From contig JAIXWL010000016.1 in NCBI GenBank assembly GCA_027491315.1, positions 1-64,000 on the forward strand: DNA of 64,000 nucleotides, read 5' to 3'. The notes beneath the pieces were generated by a model that saw only the letters and a list, made by a program, of their open reading frames with translations, was not told the DNA's origin and made no database searches. The position numbers were made by a program, and so were the translations under genes. Below, piece by piece: positions 35,169 through 43,532 of the stretch (position 1 is the stretch's first letter; each line of letters opens with the position of its first letter). Source of the DNA: Cytophagaceae bacterium. GTDB lineage: Bacteria; Bacteroidota; Bacteroidia; Cytophagales; Spirosomataceae.

Positions 35169-36728
35169 ATGTTAGAACTAAAAGATTTTGTAGTCGGTCC
35201 AGAAATTGCTCATTCTCCTGAATTGCTACGAGCCTTTCTTATTTCTGAATTAGGTACAAATCTATTAAATAGCTGCCAATATCGAATTGAAAAGAAATCC
35301 ATCGATGCGAGAAGTAGACAAATTAAAGTCAATTTACGCATTGGATTTTATGAAAAAGAGCATGATTTTTCCTTAGAACATCTAGCTCATTTACCCCCGC
35401 TATCCACAGAAGCTAAGCGCGTTATCATCGTTGGAAGTGGCCCAGCAGGTTTATTTGCTGCGATTCGACTTATTCAATTAGGCCTCAAACCCATCGTCTT
35501 GGAAAGAGGAAAAGATGTACGTGAAAGGCGACGTGATTTAGCTGCCATCAATCGTTTTAATATCGTTGATTCCGATAGTAATTACTGCTTTGGTGAAGGA
35601 GGAGCGGGCACCTACTCCGATGGAAAACTGTATACCAGAAGTACGAAAAGAGGAGATATTAAATCGGTCCTTGAAACTTTTGTAGCACATGGTGCAGATC
35701 AAAATATTTTATTTGAGGCCCATCCTCATATTGGAACCAATAAATTACCCGCCATCATTGCTTCCATGCGGCAAGCTATTATTGAAGCTGGTGGGGAAGT
35801 GCATTTTCACCAAAAAGTAGTCGATTTTATCATCCAAAATAAGCAAATAAAGGGAGTTGTCACGACTAAGAACCAAGAATTTCAAGCCGATAAACTCTTA
35901 TTAGCTACGGGGCATTCTGCGCGTGATATATTTGAGTTATTGAGAAATAAAAACGTGCTGATTGAGTCAAAAGGATTTGCCATAGGAGTTAGAATAGAAC
36001 ATCGTCAATCACTGATTGATAGCTGCCAATATAAAACTAAAGAAAGGCCCATATATTTACCTCCGGCAAGTTTTAGTTTGGTTAGTCAAACCAAGTATAA
36101 AGGATTACAAAGAGGGGTATTTTCATTTTGTATGTGCCCAGGTGGATTTATTGTACCATCAGCCACCAGACAGAATCAGGTTGTAGTCAATGGTATGTCA
36201 CCCTCCAGACGAGACTCACACTATGCCAATTCTGGGATTGTTGTTAGTTTACTTGAACATGATTTAGCAGCCTTTAAATCTGAAGGACCTTTAGCGGGCA
36301 TGTTTTTGCAAGAGTCATTAGAACAAAAAGCACATAAATTATCAGGCGCTACTCAAAAGGCTATTTCACAATTGACCCAAGATTTCATTCAAAAGAAAAC
36401 GAGTAAATCCAGTCATGATACCTCCTATGTCCCGGGATTAATCCCAGGAGAAATGCGTGATTTTTTACCAGATTTTATTGCTGAGCCTTTGGCATTAGGT
36501 TTGAGTGATTTTAACAAAAAGATTCCTAATTTTTCGACTAATATTGGACAAATCATCGGTTTGGAAAGTAGGACATCATCACCCGTTAAAATTCCTAGAG
36601 ATCAAGAAAGTTTAGAGCATCCCCAAATCAAAGGTTTATACCCTTGCGGTGAGGGTGCCGGTTATGCTGGAGGAATTATGTCGGCGGCATTGGATGGCAT
36701 TCGATGTGCAGAAGCTATTGCTAAATAA
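35169..36728 (+). CDS. COG2509-type FAD-dependent oxidoreductase
   Basis: A 519-residue flavoprotein. An N-terminal ferredoxin-like domain (about 1-85) precedes an FAD Rossmann fold starting RVIIVGSGPAGLFAAIRLIQ (about 84), with YCFGEGGAGTYSDGKLYTR, LLLATGHSARDIFELL and the C-terminal FAD-binding GLYPCGEGAGYAGGIMSAAL. This is the uncharacterised FAD-dependent dehydrogenase family COG2509, common in Bacteroidota. Substrate is unknown. It heads an operon with NUDIX hydrolase and parC. Confidence 0.85.
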   Translation: MLELKDFVVGPEIAHSPELLRAFLISELGTNLLNSCQYRIEKKSIDARSRQIKVNLRIGFYEKEHDFSLEHLAHLPPLSTEAKRVIIVGSGPAGLFAAIRLIQLGLKPIVLERGKDVRERRRDLAAINRFNIVDSDSNYCFGEGGAGTYSDGKLYTRSTKRGDIKSVLETFVAHGADQNILFEAHPHIGTNKLPAIIASMRQAIIEAGGEVHFHQKVVDFIIQNKQIKGVVTTKNQEFQADKLLLATGHSARDIFELLRNKNVLIESKGFAIGVRIEHRQSLIDSCQYKTKERPIYLPPASFSLVSQTKYKGLQRGVFSFCMCPGGFIVPSATRQNQVVVNGMSPSRRDSHYANSGIVVSLLEHDLAAFKSEGPLAGMFLQESLEQKAHKLSGATQKAISQLTQDFIQKKTSKSSHDTSYVPGLIPGEMRDFLPDFIAEPLALGLSDFNKKIPNFSTNIGQIIGLESRTSSPVKIPRDQESLEHPQIKGLYPCGEGAGYAGGIMSAALDGIRCAEAIAK

Positions 36729-36735
36729 GGTGGCC

Positions 36736-37311
36736 ATGAAAGAAATGTTTGAGCCTATTTTTGACTTGCATCAAAATTTCATGAAAATGGAAACGGTAAA
36801 GGCTAATGCTCGACATGCTGCCGTGGTGGCTATTATTCAAAAAAATGAGCTACAAGACACCATTTTATTAATTAAAAGAAACGAATATGAAGGGGCTCAT
36901 TCTGGACAAATGGCTTTTCCTGGGGGGAAACAGGAAATAAATGATCTAGATTTAAAGGTTACTGCCATTCGGGAAGTAAAGGAAGAAATTGGCATAGATG
37001 TTCCTTATGAAGCCCTAAGAGCTATGGAACCTGTTTGGGTCATGGTCTCCAATTATTGGGTTCAACCTTATTTTGCGGTCTTAGAAGAAAAGCAAAATTA
37101 CGTTTTAGATAAACGAGAAATAAATCGTATTTTTGAAATACCTGTATCACATTTCCAAGATAACTCGCAAGTAAAAGCACATCAATTAACAATTCAAAAT
37201 GAGAGCTACTGGGCTCCAAAATTTGAATTTGAAGTTGAAGTTATTTGGGGTGCCACAGCCTTATTTTTATACCAATTATTCCACTTAAAAATTGGGGAAT
37301 TAAAATTATAG
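36736..37311 (+). CDS. NUDIX hydrolase, CoA-pyrophosphatase type
   Basis: A 191-residue NUDIX enzyme. The box is GGKQEINDLDL-to-REVKEEIGI, preceded by HSGQMAFPG, the upstream block characteristic of coenzyme A pyrophosphatases (NudL/YeaB). It would cleave CoA or related dinucleotides to 4'-phosphopantetheine and ADP. ATG at 36736 is chosen: an earlier in-frame start lies inside the flavoprotein gene with unrelated sequence. Seven bases separate it from the flavoprotein stop. Confidence 0.85.
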   Translation: MKEMFEPIFDLHQNFMKMETVKANARHAAVVAIIQKNELQDTILLIKRNEYEGAHSGQMAFPGGKQEINDLDLKVTAIREVKEEIGIDVPYEALRAMEPVWVMVSNYWVQPYFAVLEEKQNYVLDKREINRIFEIPVSHFQDNSQVKAHQLTIQNESYWAPKFEFEVEVIWGATALFLYQLFHLKIGELKL

Positions 37312-37320
37312 ATAGTTTAT

Positions 37321-40032
37321 ATGGATGAATCATTGGATGGCAGCTTGCAAAATCAAATTGCAGTGGCAGGAATGTATGAGAATTGGTTTTTGGAATATGC
37401 CTCATACGTTATTCTTGAACGCGCCGTTCCAGCCGTAGCAGATGGATTAAAACCTGTACAAAGAAGGATTCTACATGCGCTACGAGAAATGGATGATGGC
37501 CGCTTTAACAAAGTAGCGAACGTAGTAGGACAAACCATGCAATACCATCCGCATGGAGATGCCTCCATCACCGATGCCATGGTTAATCTAGGGCAAAAAG
37601 AACTATTGTTTGATTGCCAGGGTAACTGGGGTGACATGCGCACAGGAGACAGTGCTGCAGCAGCTCGATACATCGAAGTAAGACTTTCTAAGTTTGCCAA
37701 TGATGTGGTGTTTAATAACCAAACCACCAAATGGCAATTATCTTATGATGGTCGTAAAAAAGAACCCATCACTTTACCTATTAAATTCCCCCTATTATTA
37801 GCGCAAGGGGTAGAAGGTATCGCCGTAGGTTTGGCTACGAAAATCATGCCACACAATTTCTGTGAAATCTTGCAAGCTTCCATCGATTTACTGAATAATA
37901 AAAAAGTGGAATTGCTGCCTGATTTTCTAACAGGTGGTTTACTAGATGCTTCTAATTACAATGATGGATTACGCGGTGGAAAAATCAGAATTCGAGCAAA
38001 GATTGAAGAAATCGACAAGAAAACTCTGGTTATCAAAGACATACCTTATTCTACTACCACTACATCTTTGATTGATTCCATCATCAAAGCAAATGATACA
38101 GGAAAAATTAAGATTAAAAAGGTAATTGACAATACAGCAAAGGATGTTGAAATTCAAATTCAATTAGCTCCAGGTATTTCACCAGATGTGACTATTGATG
38201 CCCTGTATGCCTTCACAGATTGTGAGATTTCAATTTCTCCCAATGCCTGTGTGATTATTGACGAAAAGCCCCACTTTGTAGGAATTTCTGAAATTCTAAA
38301 AGTAAGCACCAACCAAACCGTTGATTTGCTAAAACAAGAATTAGAAATCAGAAAAGCGGAGCTCATGGAGCGAATCCTATTTAGTTCTTTAGAGAAAATT
38401 TTCATTGAAAATAGAATTTATCGGGATATTGAGGAATGTGAGACCTTTGAATCAGTGATAGAAATGGTCGATAAAGGTTTAGAGCCTTATAAAAAGGATT
38501 TTTATCGTGAAATCATTGAAGAAGATATATTGCGTTTGCTAGAAATCCGAATTAAACGTATCTCCAAATTTGATGCTTTCAAGGCAGATGAAGCCATGAA
38601 ACGCTTGGAAGAAGAATTGGCTGAGGTAGAGCATAATTTGGCAAATTTGATTACATACGCCATTAATTACTTTAAAAATCTACTCAATAAATACGGTAAA
38701 GGAAGAGAGCGTAAAACAGAAATACAAAACTTTAATACCATTTCAGCAACAGTGGTAGCCGCAGCCAATCAGAAATTATATGTTAACCGAGCGGATGGTT
38801 TCATTGGTTATGGTCTGAAAAAGGATGAATACATCATGGATTGTTCGGATATCGATGATATCATTGTATTTCGACAAAATGGAACATGCGTGGTGACCAA
38901 AGTACAAGAAAAAGTATTTGTTGGAAAAGACATATTATATTGTTCCGTATTCAAGAAAAACGACGATCGAAAAGTTTATAATTTGGTTTATTTTGATGGA
39001 AAAAATGGCATTTCTTATGTCAAAAGATTCAAAGTGACCTCAGTAACTCGAGATAGGGAATATAAACTGGTGAGTGATAATCCAAAATCAAAAATCACCT
39101 ATTTCTCTGCCAATGAAAATGGAGAAGCAGAAGTAATTCAAATCAATTTAACAGCCAATTGCACAGCTAAAATCAAGCAATTTGATTATGATTTTGCCAA
39201 ATTAGCTATTAAAGGTCGTGAATCTTTAGGTAATGTTTTAACTAAATACCCTGTTCGTAAAATTGTTCAAAAATCGGCGGGAATTTCCACTTTAGGTGGA
39301 GTGGATATATGGTATGATGCCACAGTTGGTCGATTAAATAGAGATGAACATGGTCAGTTTATAGGCAATTTTGAGCCTAAAGACAGTATTTTAGTGTTAT
39401 ACAAATCGGGAAATTACGAATTAACCAATTTTGAATTAACCAACCGATATACGGCAGATGAGATATTGTATTTGAAAAAATACGAAGCGAACAGCATCAT
39501 TTCAGCTGCCTATTTTGATGGAGCTAGTAAAAATCATTTTATCAAACGATTTAAATTAGAAACAACTACCATTGACAAAAAATTCCTATTCATTTCAGAT
39601 CATAAAGCATCTAGATTAATCGCTGCTACGGATAATTATGCTCCAAATGTTCAGATAAAGCATAAAGCAGATGGAAAAACCAATCAGATAGAATTATTAC
39701 CGATTGCTGAATTAGGTGACGTGCGAGGTTGGAAGGCCATAGGCAATAAACTAAATTATCCCAAACTTACTGATTTACAATTCATTGATACGGAAGAGAA
39801 GGCTCCATCACAAGCAGAATCAGAAAATCCTGATGGAGATGATGAACCAGAATTTATCATAAAAAATCTGGATAATAATTTTGAAGCGGATGGGCCTATA
39901 TCTGAAAGTAATGAAGAAGAAATAAATACTGAAACGGAGGCTTCTGATGTTGATGACATTCCATTTGAGGTCAAAAACTTACCTTCAGATCATAAAGAAA
40001 CAGGTACAGGAGAACAATTAGGCTTATTTTAA
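37321..40032 (+). CDS. parC: DNA topoisomerase IV, subunit A
   Basis: A 903-residue GyrA/ParC-family subunit that cuts and rejoins DNA in topoisomerase IV. The N-terminal breakage-reunion domain has EYASYVILERAVPAVADGLK and catalytic Tyr117 in AAARYIEVRL. Residues about 440-800 form a beta-pinwheel-like domain. The final 80 residues are very acidic (EEKAPSQAESENPDGDDEPE and more) and end in GEQLGLF, which resembles a sliding-clamp-binding motif. It is longer than E. coli ParC (752). ParC rather than GyrA is supported by the lack of a clear GyrA box and by parE elsewhere in the window. Confidence 0.88.
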   Translation: MDESLDGSLQNQIAVAGMYENWFLEYASYVILERAVPAVADGLKPVQRRILHALREMDDGRFNKVANVVGQTMQYHPHGDASITDAMVNLGQKELLFDCQGNWGDMRTGDSAAAARYIEVRLSKFANDVVFNNQTTKWQLSYDGRKKEPITLPIKFPLLLAQGVEGIAVGLATKIMPHNFCEILQASIDLLNNKKVELLPDFLTGGLLDASNYNDGLRGGKIRIRAKIEEIDKKTLVIKDIPYSTTTTSLIDSIIKANDTGKIKIKKVIDNTAKDVEIQIQLAPGISPDVTIDALYAFTDCEISISPNACVIIDEKPHFVGISEILKVSTNQTVDLLKQELEIRKAELMERILFSSLEKIFIENRIYRDIEECETFESVIEMVDKGLEPYKKDFYREIIEEDILRLLEIRIKRISKFDAFKADEAMKRLEEELAEVEHNLANLITYAINYFKNLLNKYGKGRERKTEIQNFNTISATVVAAANQKLYVNRADGFIGYGLKKDEYIMDCSDIDDIIVFRQNGTCVVTKVQEKVFVGKDILYCSVFKKNDDRKVYNLVYFDGKNGISYVKRFKVTSVTRDREYKLVSDNPKSKITYFSANENGEAEVIQINLTANCTAKIKQFDYDFAKLAIKGRESLGNVLTKYPVRKIVQKSAGISTLGGVDIWYDATVGRLNRDEHGQFIGNFEPKDSILVLYKSGNYELTNFELTNRYTADEILYLKKYEANSIISAAYFDGASKNHFIKRFKLETTTIDKKFLFISDHKASRLIAATDNYAPNVQIKHKADGKTNQIELLPIAELGDVRGWKAIGNKLNYPKLTDLQFIDTEEKAPSQAESENPDGDDEPEFIIKNLDNNFEADGPISESNEEEINTETEASDVDDIPFEVKNLPSDHKETGTGEQLGLF

Positions 40033-40035
40033 GGG

Positions 40036-41349
40036 ATGGAACAGGTGTTGAATAATAAAAAAACGATGAATGCCTGGGCCTTTTATGATTGGGCCAATTC
40101 AGTACATTCATTAACGATTGTTTCAGCCATTTTCCCCATTTATTTCCCCGTTGCCGCCATTGTTTTAGGAAGCAAACATCCTGAGTTAATTGATATTTTT
40201 GGGTTTTCGCTTCAGAATACTGTCGTATATTCCTACATTATTTCATTGGCTTATTTAGTCTTAGCAGTGGTGATGCCTTTCTTATCTGGTATTGCCGATT
40301 ACACAGGAAGCAAAAAGAATTTCATGCGCTTCTTTTGTTATTTAGGTGCCTTTAGCTGCATGCTTCTATATCTTTTTACCAAAGGGCAGTATTTGTTAGG
40401 TTCTTTAGGTTTTTTGTTCTCCATCATTGGTTGGGGTGGGAGTTTGGTTTTTTATAATTCCTTCCTGCCTGAAATAGCTAGTCCTGACCGTTTTGATCAA
40501 TTGAGTGCCAAAGGCTTCTCTTTAGGTTATGTAGGGAGCGTCTTACTTTTATTACAGAATTTAAGTATGATTCTGGCACCAAATTTATATGGCGGTATTT
40601 CCGTAGAAATGGCCTCTAGGATATCCTTTTTAACGGTGGGAATTTGGTGGTTTATTTTTGCTCAAATTCCTTTCTATTATTTACCAAAATCTTCCAAGAA
40701 AGAAAAAGACCATCCTAGATGGTGGTTAGGTGGTTTTAAAGAGCTCAAAAAAGTATTTCATGAAATCACTCACATTCCATCAATAAAAAATTTCTTACTA
40801 GGCTTCTTTTTATATAACATGGGTGCCCAAACTGTTATGCTTCTAGGAGCCTTATTTGGAAGCCAAGAATTACATTTACCTTCTGAATCATTGATAATTA
40901 CTATATTATTGATTCAGTTGGTGGCCATACCGGGAGCATACATTTGTGCTTATTTATCAAAAAAAATCGGGAATGTAAATGCAATACGCTTGATAATTGT
41001 TTTTTGGATCATAGTATGTTGCTCTGCATATTTTGTCCATGAAACCTTTCATTTTTACTTATTGGCTACGGCAATAGGATTTGTCATGGGTGGAATTCAG
41101 TCGAATTCACGAGCTACATACGCTAAACTATGTCCTGAAAATGAAAAGGATACTGCCTCCTATTTTAGTTTTTTTGATGTTTGTGACAGGGCTTCAACCG
41201 TAATTGGTACCTTTATTTTTGGCCTATTAATTCAATTAACTGGCAATATGCGATTGGGAATTTTGGTTCTAGCTTTAGTATTTCTTTTAAGCTTAATTTA
41301 CATGGCTAGGCTTAATAAGATTAATCCTGAGGTACTTAGATCGGAATAA
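40036..41349 (+). CDS. UMF1/Atg22-type MFS transporter
   Basis: A 437-residue major-facilitator protein with about twelve helices, beginning NAWAFYDWANSVHSLTIVSA (about residues 13-32), the signature of the UMF1 / Atg22-like group. Later motifs include GGIQSNSRATYAKLCPENEK and YFSFFDVCDRASTVIGTFIF. Substrates are unknown; fungal Atg22 exports amino acids from vacuoles. It follows parC by three bases and overlaps the convergent oxyR by 14. Confidence 0.88.
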   Translation: MEQVLNNKKTMNAWAFYDWANSVHSLTIVSAIFPIYFPVAAIVLGSKHPELIDIFGFSLQNTVVYSYIISLAYLVLAVVMPFLSGIADYTGSKKNFMRFFCYLGAFSCMLLYLFTKGQYLLGSLGFLFSIIGWGGSLVFYNSFLPEIASPDRFDQLSAKGFSLGYVGSVLLLLQNLSMILAPNLYGGISVEMASRISFLTVGIWWFIFAQIPFYYLPKSSKKEKDHPRWWLGGFKELKKVFHEITHIPSIKNFLLGFFLYNMGAQTVMLLGALFGSQELHLPSESLIITILLIQLVAIPGAYICAYLSKKIGNVNAIRLIIVFWIIVCCSAYFVHETFHFYLLATAIGFVMGGIQSNSRATYAKLCPENEKDTASYFSFFDVCDRASTVIGTFIFGLLIQLTGNMRLGILVLALVFLLSLIYMARLNKINPEVLRSE

Positions 41350-42256
41350 TATTTCGTTCATTTAATTCGCGCCATGATTCAGGAACCACCGACAAAATTT
41401 CTTGATGTAAAGCCTGAATGATTCCTTTGCGTGCATAACTGGGAGAATACACTAATGAAACCTCTCGAACTGGCTTTGGAAAGGGTAGAGGGAAAACATG
41501 ATTCTGTTTATTGTCATCTAAAAAGTCATATAGCATTTCCGGAATGATAGTTTGACCACCCGCATCCTCAGCGATACGAACAATCGTTTCCAAACTTCCT
41601 GTTTGATACGTGATTCTCGGACTTAAAGTCTGCCCCGACTTCAAATTACAAATGGAGTTAATTTGGCTAGATAGGCAATGTCCTTCTTCCAATAGCCATA
41701 ATTTTTCAGGCTCTACGTATTGACAAATCTCTCCTGACTCTGAATGTAGATTGGAATACAAATACAGTTCCTCATAATATAAATGCTTTTCAATCAGTTG
41801 GTCTCCTAATGGAGTTACCAAAATTCCTATATCGAGTTTACCTTCTTTAATTTCCTTCACAATATTAGAGGTAGTTGTTTCAGAAATATTAATGTGAAGG
41901 TCTGGAAATTTTAGTTGGAAGCCCGAAAGAAATCGAGGCATCAAATAAGGAGCTATGGTGGGAATCACCCCAATACTCACATTTCCCGCTACTTGATTAC
42001 TCCAACCTTTTGAAAGGTCCTTTAGGGTAGCGGTTTCTTTTAAAATGACACGAGCTTGACGAATAATCTCTTCTCCTTGCAATGTGGCTTTTAATGGTTT
42101 ATCCTTTCGATTAAATATAATAATGTTTAACTCCGATTCTAGTTTTTGTATTTGCATACTAAGACTAGGCTGGGTAACGCAACAAAAATCGGCCGCTTTG
42201 GAAAAACTTTTTAAGTCATCCAAAGCCACTATATATTCTAATTGGGTGATAGTCAT
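41336..42256 (-). CDS. oxyR: Hydrogen-peroxide sensor OxyR (LysR family)
   Basis: A 306-residue LysR regulator. The N-terminal winged helix-turn-helix has EYIVALDDLKSFSKAADFC and TQPSLSMQIQKLESEL; the effector domain has Cys194 and Cys203 in EEGHCLSSQINSICNL, spaced nine apart like Cys199 and Cys208 of E. coli OxyR, so disulfide-based peroxide sensing is expected. ATG at 42256 is chosen because MTITQLEY matches the LysR N terminus; longer versions add unrelated residues. It is divergent from ahpC with an OxyR-like site between them. Confidence 0.9.
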   Translation of the reverse strand: MTITQLEYIVALDDLKSFSKAADFCCVTQPSLSMQIQKLESELNIIIFNRKDKPLKATLQGEEIIRQARVILKETATLKDLSKGWSNQVAGNVSIGVIPTIAPYLMPRFLSGFQLKFPDLHINISETTTSNIVKEIKEGKLDIGILVTPLGDQLIEKHLYYEELYLYSNLHSESGEICQYVEPEKLWLLEEGHCLSSQINSICNLKSGQTLSPRITYQTGSLETIVRIAEDAGGQTIIPEMLYDFLDDNKQNHVFPLPFPKPVREVSLVYSPSYARKGIIQALHQEILSVVPESWRELNERNIIPI

Positions 42257-42259
42257 ACT

Positions 42260-42278
42260 GTATAGTTTAAAACTATAC
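42260..42278. promoter_or_regulatory. OxyR-like operator between oxyR and ahpC
   Basis: GTATAGTTT-A-AAACTATAC is a perfect 9-1-9 inverted repeat. Inside it, bases 42262-42276 match the OxyR half-operator ATAG-N-T-NNN-A-N-CTAT exactly. A degenerate second ATAG (42283) lies 21 bases from the first, near the usual 22-base repeat. It starts four bases from the oxyR start codon, so autoregulation is likely, and covers the -33 position of the ahpC promoter. Confidence 0.75.
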
Positions 42279-42292
42279 AAATATAGTAAATA

Positions 42293-42300
42293 TAGATTTG
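42293..42300 (+). promoter_or_regulatory. ahpC promoter -7 box without -33 TTG
   Basis: TAGATTTG is a perfect TAnnTTTG box. The expected -33 TTG, about 20 bases upstream (42270-42272), is missing and the OxyR-like operator occupies that place. This is what an activator-dependent promoter should look like. The ahpC ATG lies 57 bases further on. Confidence 0.6.
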
Positions 42301-42357
42301 CTTGATAGTCTTAACTTATCGAAATTTGTAACATATTTAAACGAAACAAATAATATT

Positions 42358-42906
42358 ATGTCTACACACATGTTAGGATTGGGAAGTAAGTTTCCAGCAT
42401 TTGAAAAAAAAGCAGTAGTGTCATTAGAAAAAGATAAGGAGTTTGCAACGATTACTGCAGAAGATCATAAAAAGGATGGTAAATGGATGGTGATGTTCTG
42501 GTGGCCAAAAGATTTCACTTTTGTTTGTCCAACTGAAATTGCTGAATTCAACCGTAGAGCAGGTGATTTTTCAGATCGTGATGCTTTATTAATTGGAGCT
42601 TCTACTGATTCTGAGTTTGTACACGCAGCATGGAGAAGAGATCATGATGATTTACGCGGTTTAAAATTCCCAATGTTAGCTGATACTTCTAAAAGTTTAG
42701 CTGAAGAGTTAGGAATCTTAACTGAAGATGAGAAAGTTGCTTACCGTGTTACTTACATCGCTGACCAAGATGGAATCATTCGTTGGGTTTCTGCCAATGA
42801 TTTATCAGTAGGTCGTAATGTGGATGAAGTTTTACGTGTATTGGATGCTTTGCAAACTGATGAGCTTTGCCCATGTAACTGGAAAGCTGGAGAGGCCACA
42901 TTATAA
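42358..42906 (+). CDS. ahpC: Peroxiredoxin AhpC (Mycobacterium-type, three Cys)
   Basis: A 182-residue AhpC/Prx that reduces H2O2, organic peroxides and peroxynitrite. Peroxidatic Cys57 is in DFTFVCPTEIAEF; the C terminus DELCPCNWKAGEATL has two more cysteines, C171 and C173, as in M. tuberculosis AhpC (Cys174/Cys176), which is reduced by AhpD rather than AhpF. The ATG at 42358 opens MSTHMLGLGSKFP; upstream in-frame residues lie in the promoter. A terminator and an AhpD-like gene follow. Confidence 0.93.
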   Translation: MSTHMLGLGSKFPAFEKKAVVSLEKDKEFATITAEDHKKDGKWMVMFWWPKDFTFVCPTEIAEFNRRAGDFSDRDALLIGASTDSEFVHAAWRRDHDDLRGLKFPMLADTSKSLAEELGILTEDEKVAYRVTYIADQDGIIRWVSANDLSVGRNVDEVLRVLDALQTDELCPCNWKAGEATL

Positions 42907-42914
42907 TTTTAATT

Positions 42915-42940
42915 AAAGCCCCATTCATTTGGGGCTTTTT
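42915..42940 (+). terminator. Rho-independent terminator or attenuator between ahpC and ahpD
   Basis: AAAGCCCCA (42915-42923) pairs with TGGGGCTTT (42930-42938) around a six-base loop, followed by T residues: a strong intrinsic terminator. The ahpD ATG lies 13 bases after it with no room for a full promoter, so partial read-through probably sets AhpD below AhpC. Confidence 0.85.
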
Positions 42941-42952
42941 AACAATAAGATC

Positions 42953-43525
42953 ATGAGTGAAACTAGAGATAATCTATTAGCCGAAATTAATTTACCTGCC
43001 ACTAGTCAATTTCCATTATTGGATCAATTAGATGCTTCTGAAAATCGTTACATCAAAGATTTAAAGATTAACGTTTCCAATGCATTAAAGTATGCTACCT
43101 TAACAGAAAAAGAGGCTGTATTATTGGCTTTAGCCGTTTCTGTTAATCAAAAGCATGAGATTACGATTAATTCATTGACTGAATTAGCCAAAACCAAGGG
43201 AGCAACGGATGCGGAAATCAATGAAATTCATGCCTTAACTTCATTACTAAATGCCAATAACGTTTTTTACCGTTTCAAGCATTTTGTAGGCAAAGAATTT
43301 TATAATACTGCACCTGCTGGAATCAGAATGTCCATCATGATGAACCCAGTATTAGGCAAAGAATTCTTTGAATTAGCGAGTTTAACTGTTTCTGCCATCA
43401 ATGGCTGTGAAATGTGCGTTAAATCTCATGAGCAATCAGTACTTAACCACGGTGCTACGGAAGCACGCATCATGGATGCGATTCGCTTAACAGCGATATT
43501 TAAAAGCTTAATCGTATTGTTGTAG
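42953..43525 (+). CDS. ahpD: AhpD-like alkylhydroperoxidase / carboxymuconolactone decarboxylase fold
   Basis: A 190-residue all-helical AhpD-family protein. The catalytic pattern E-x11-C-x2-C-x3-H is complete: Glu140, Cys152, Cys155 and His159 in GCEMCVKSHE. In M. tuberculosis AhpD passes electrons from lipoamide to AhpC; the same partnership is expected here. ATG at 42953 (MSETRDNLL) is chosen; a TTG at 42929 lies within the terminator hairpin. It ends seven bases before the convergent flavoprotein. Confidence 0.88.
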   Translation: MSETRDNLLAEINLPATSQFPLLDQLDASENRYIKDLKINVSNALKYATLTEKEAVLLALAVSVNQKHEITINSLTELAKTKGATDAEINEIHALTSLLNANNVFYRFKHFVGKEFYNTAPAGIRMSIMMNPVLGKEFFELASLTVSAINGCEMCVKSHEQSVLNHGATEARIMDAIRLTAIFKSLIVLL

Positions 43526-43532
43526 GGTAAAA

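Noticed and set aside
37353-37730. 125-residue minus-strand frame at the 5' end of parC
   Set aside because: It is antisense to the conserved catalytic region of parC, including Tyr117; conservation belongs to the plus strand.
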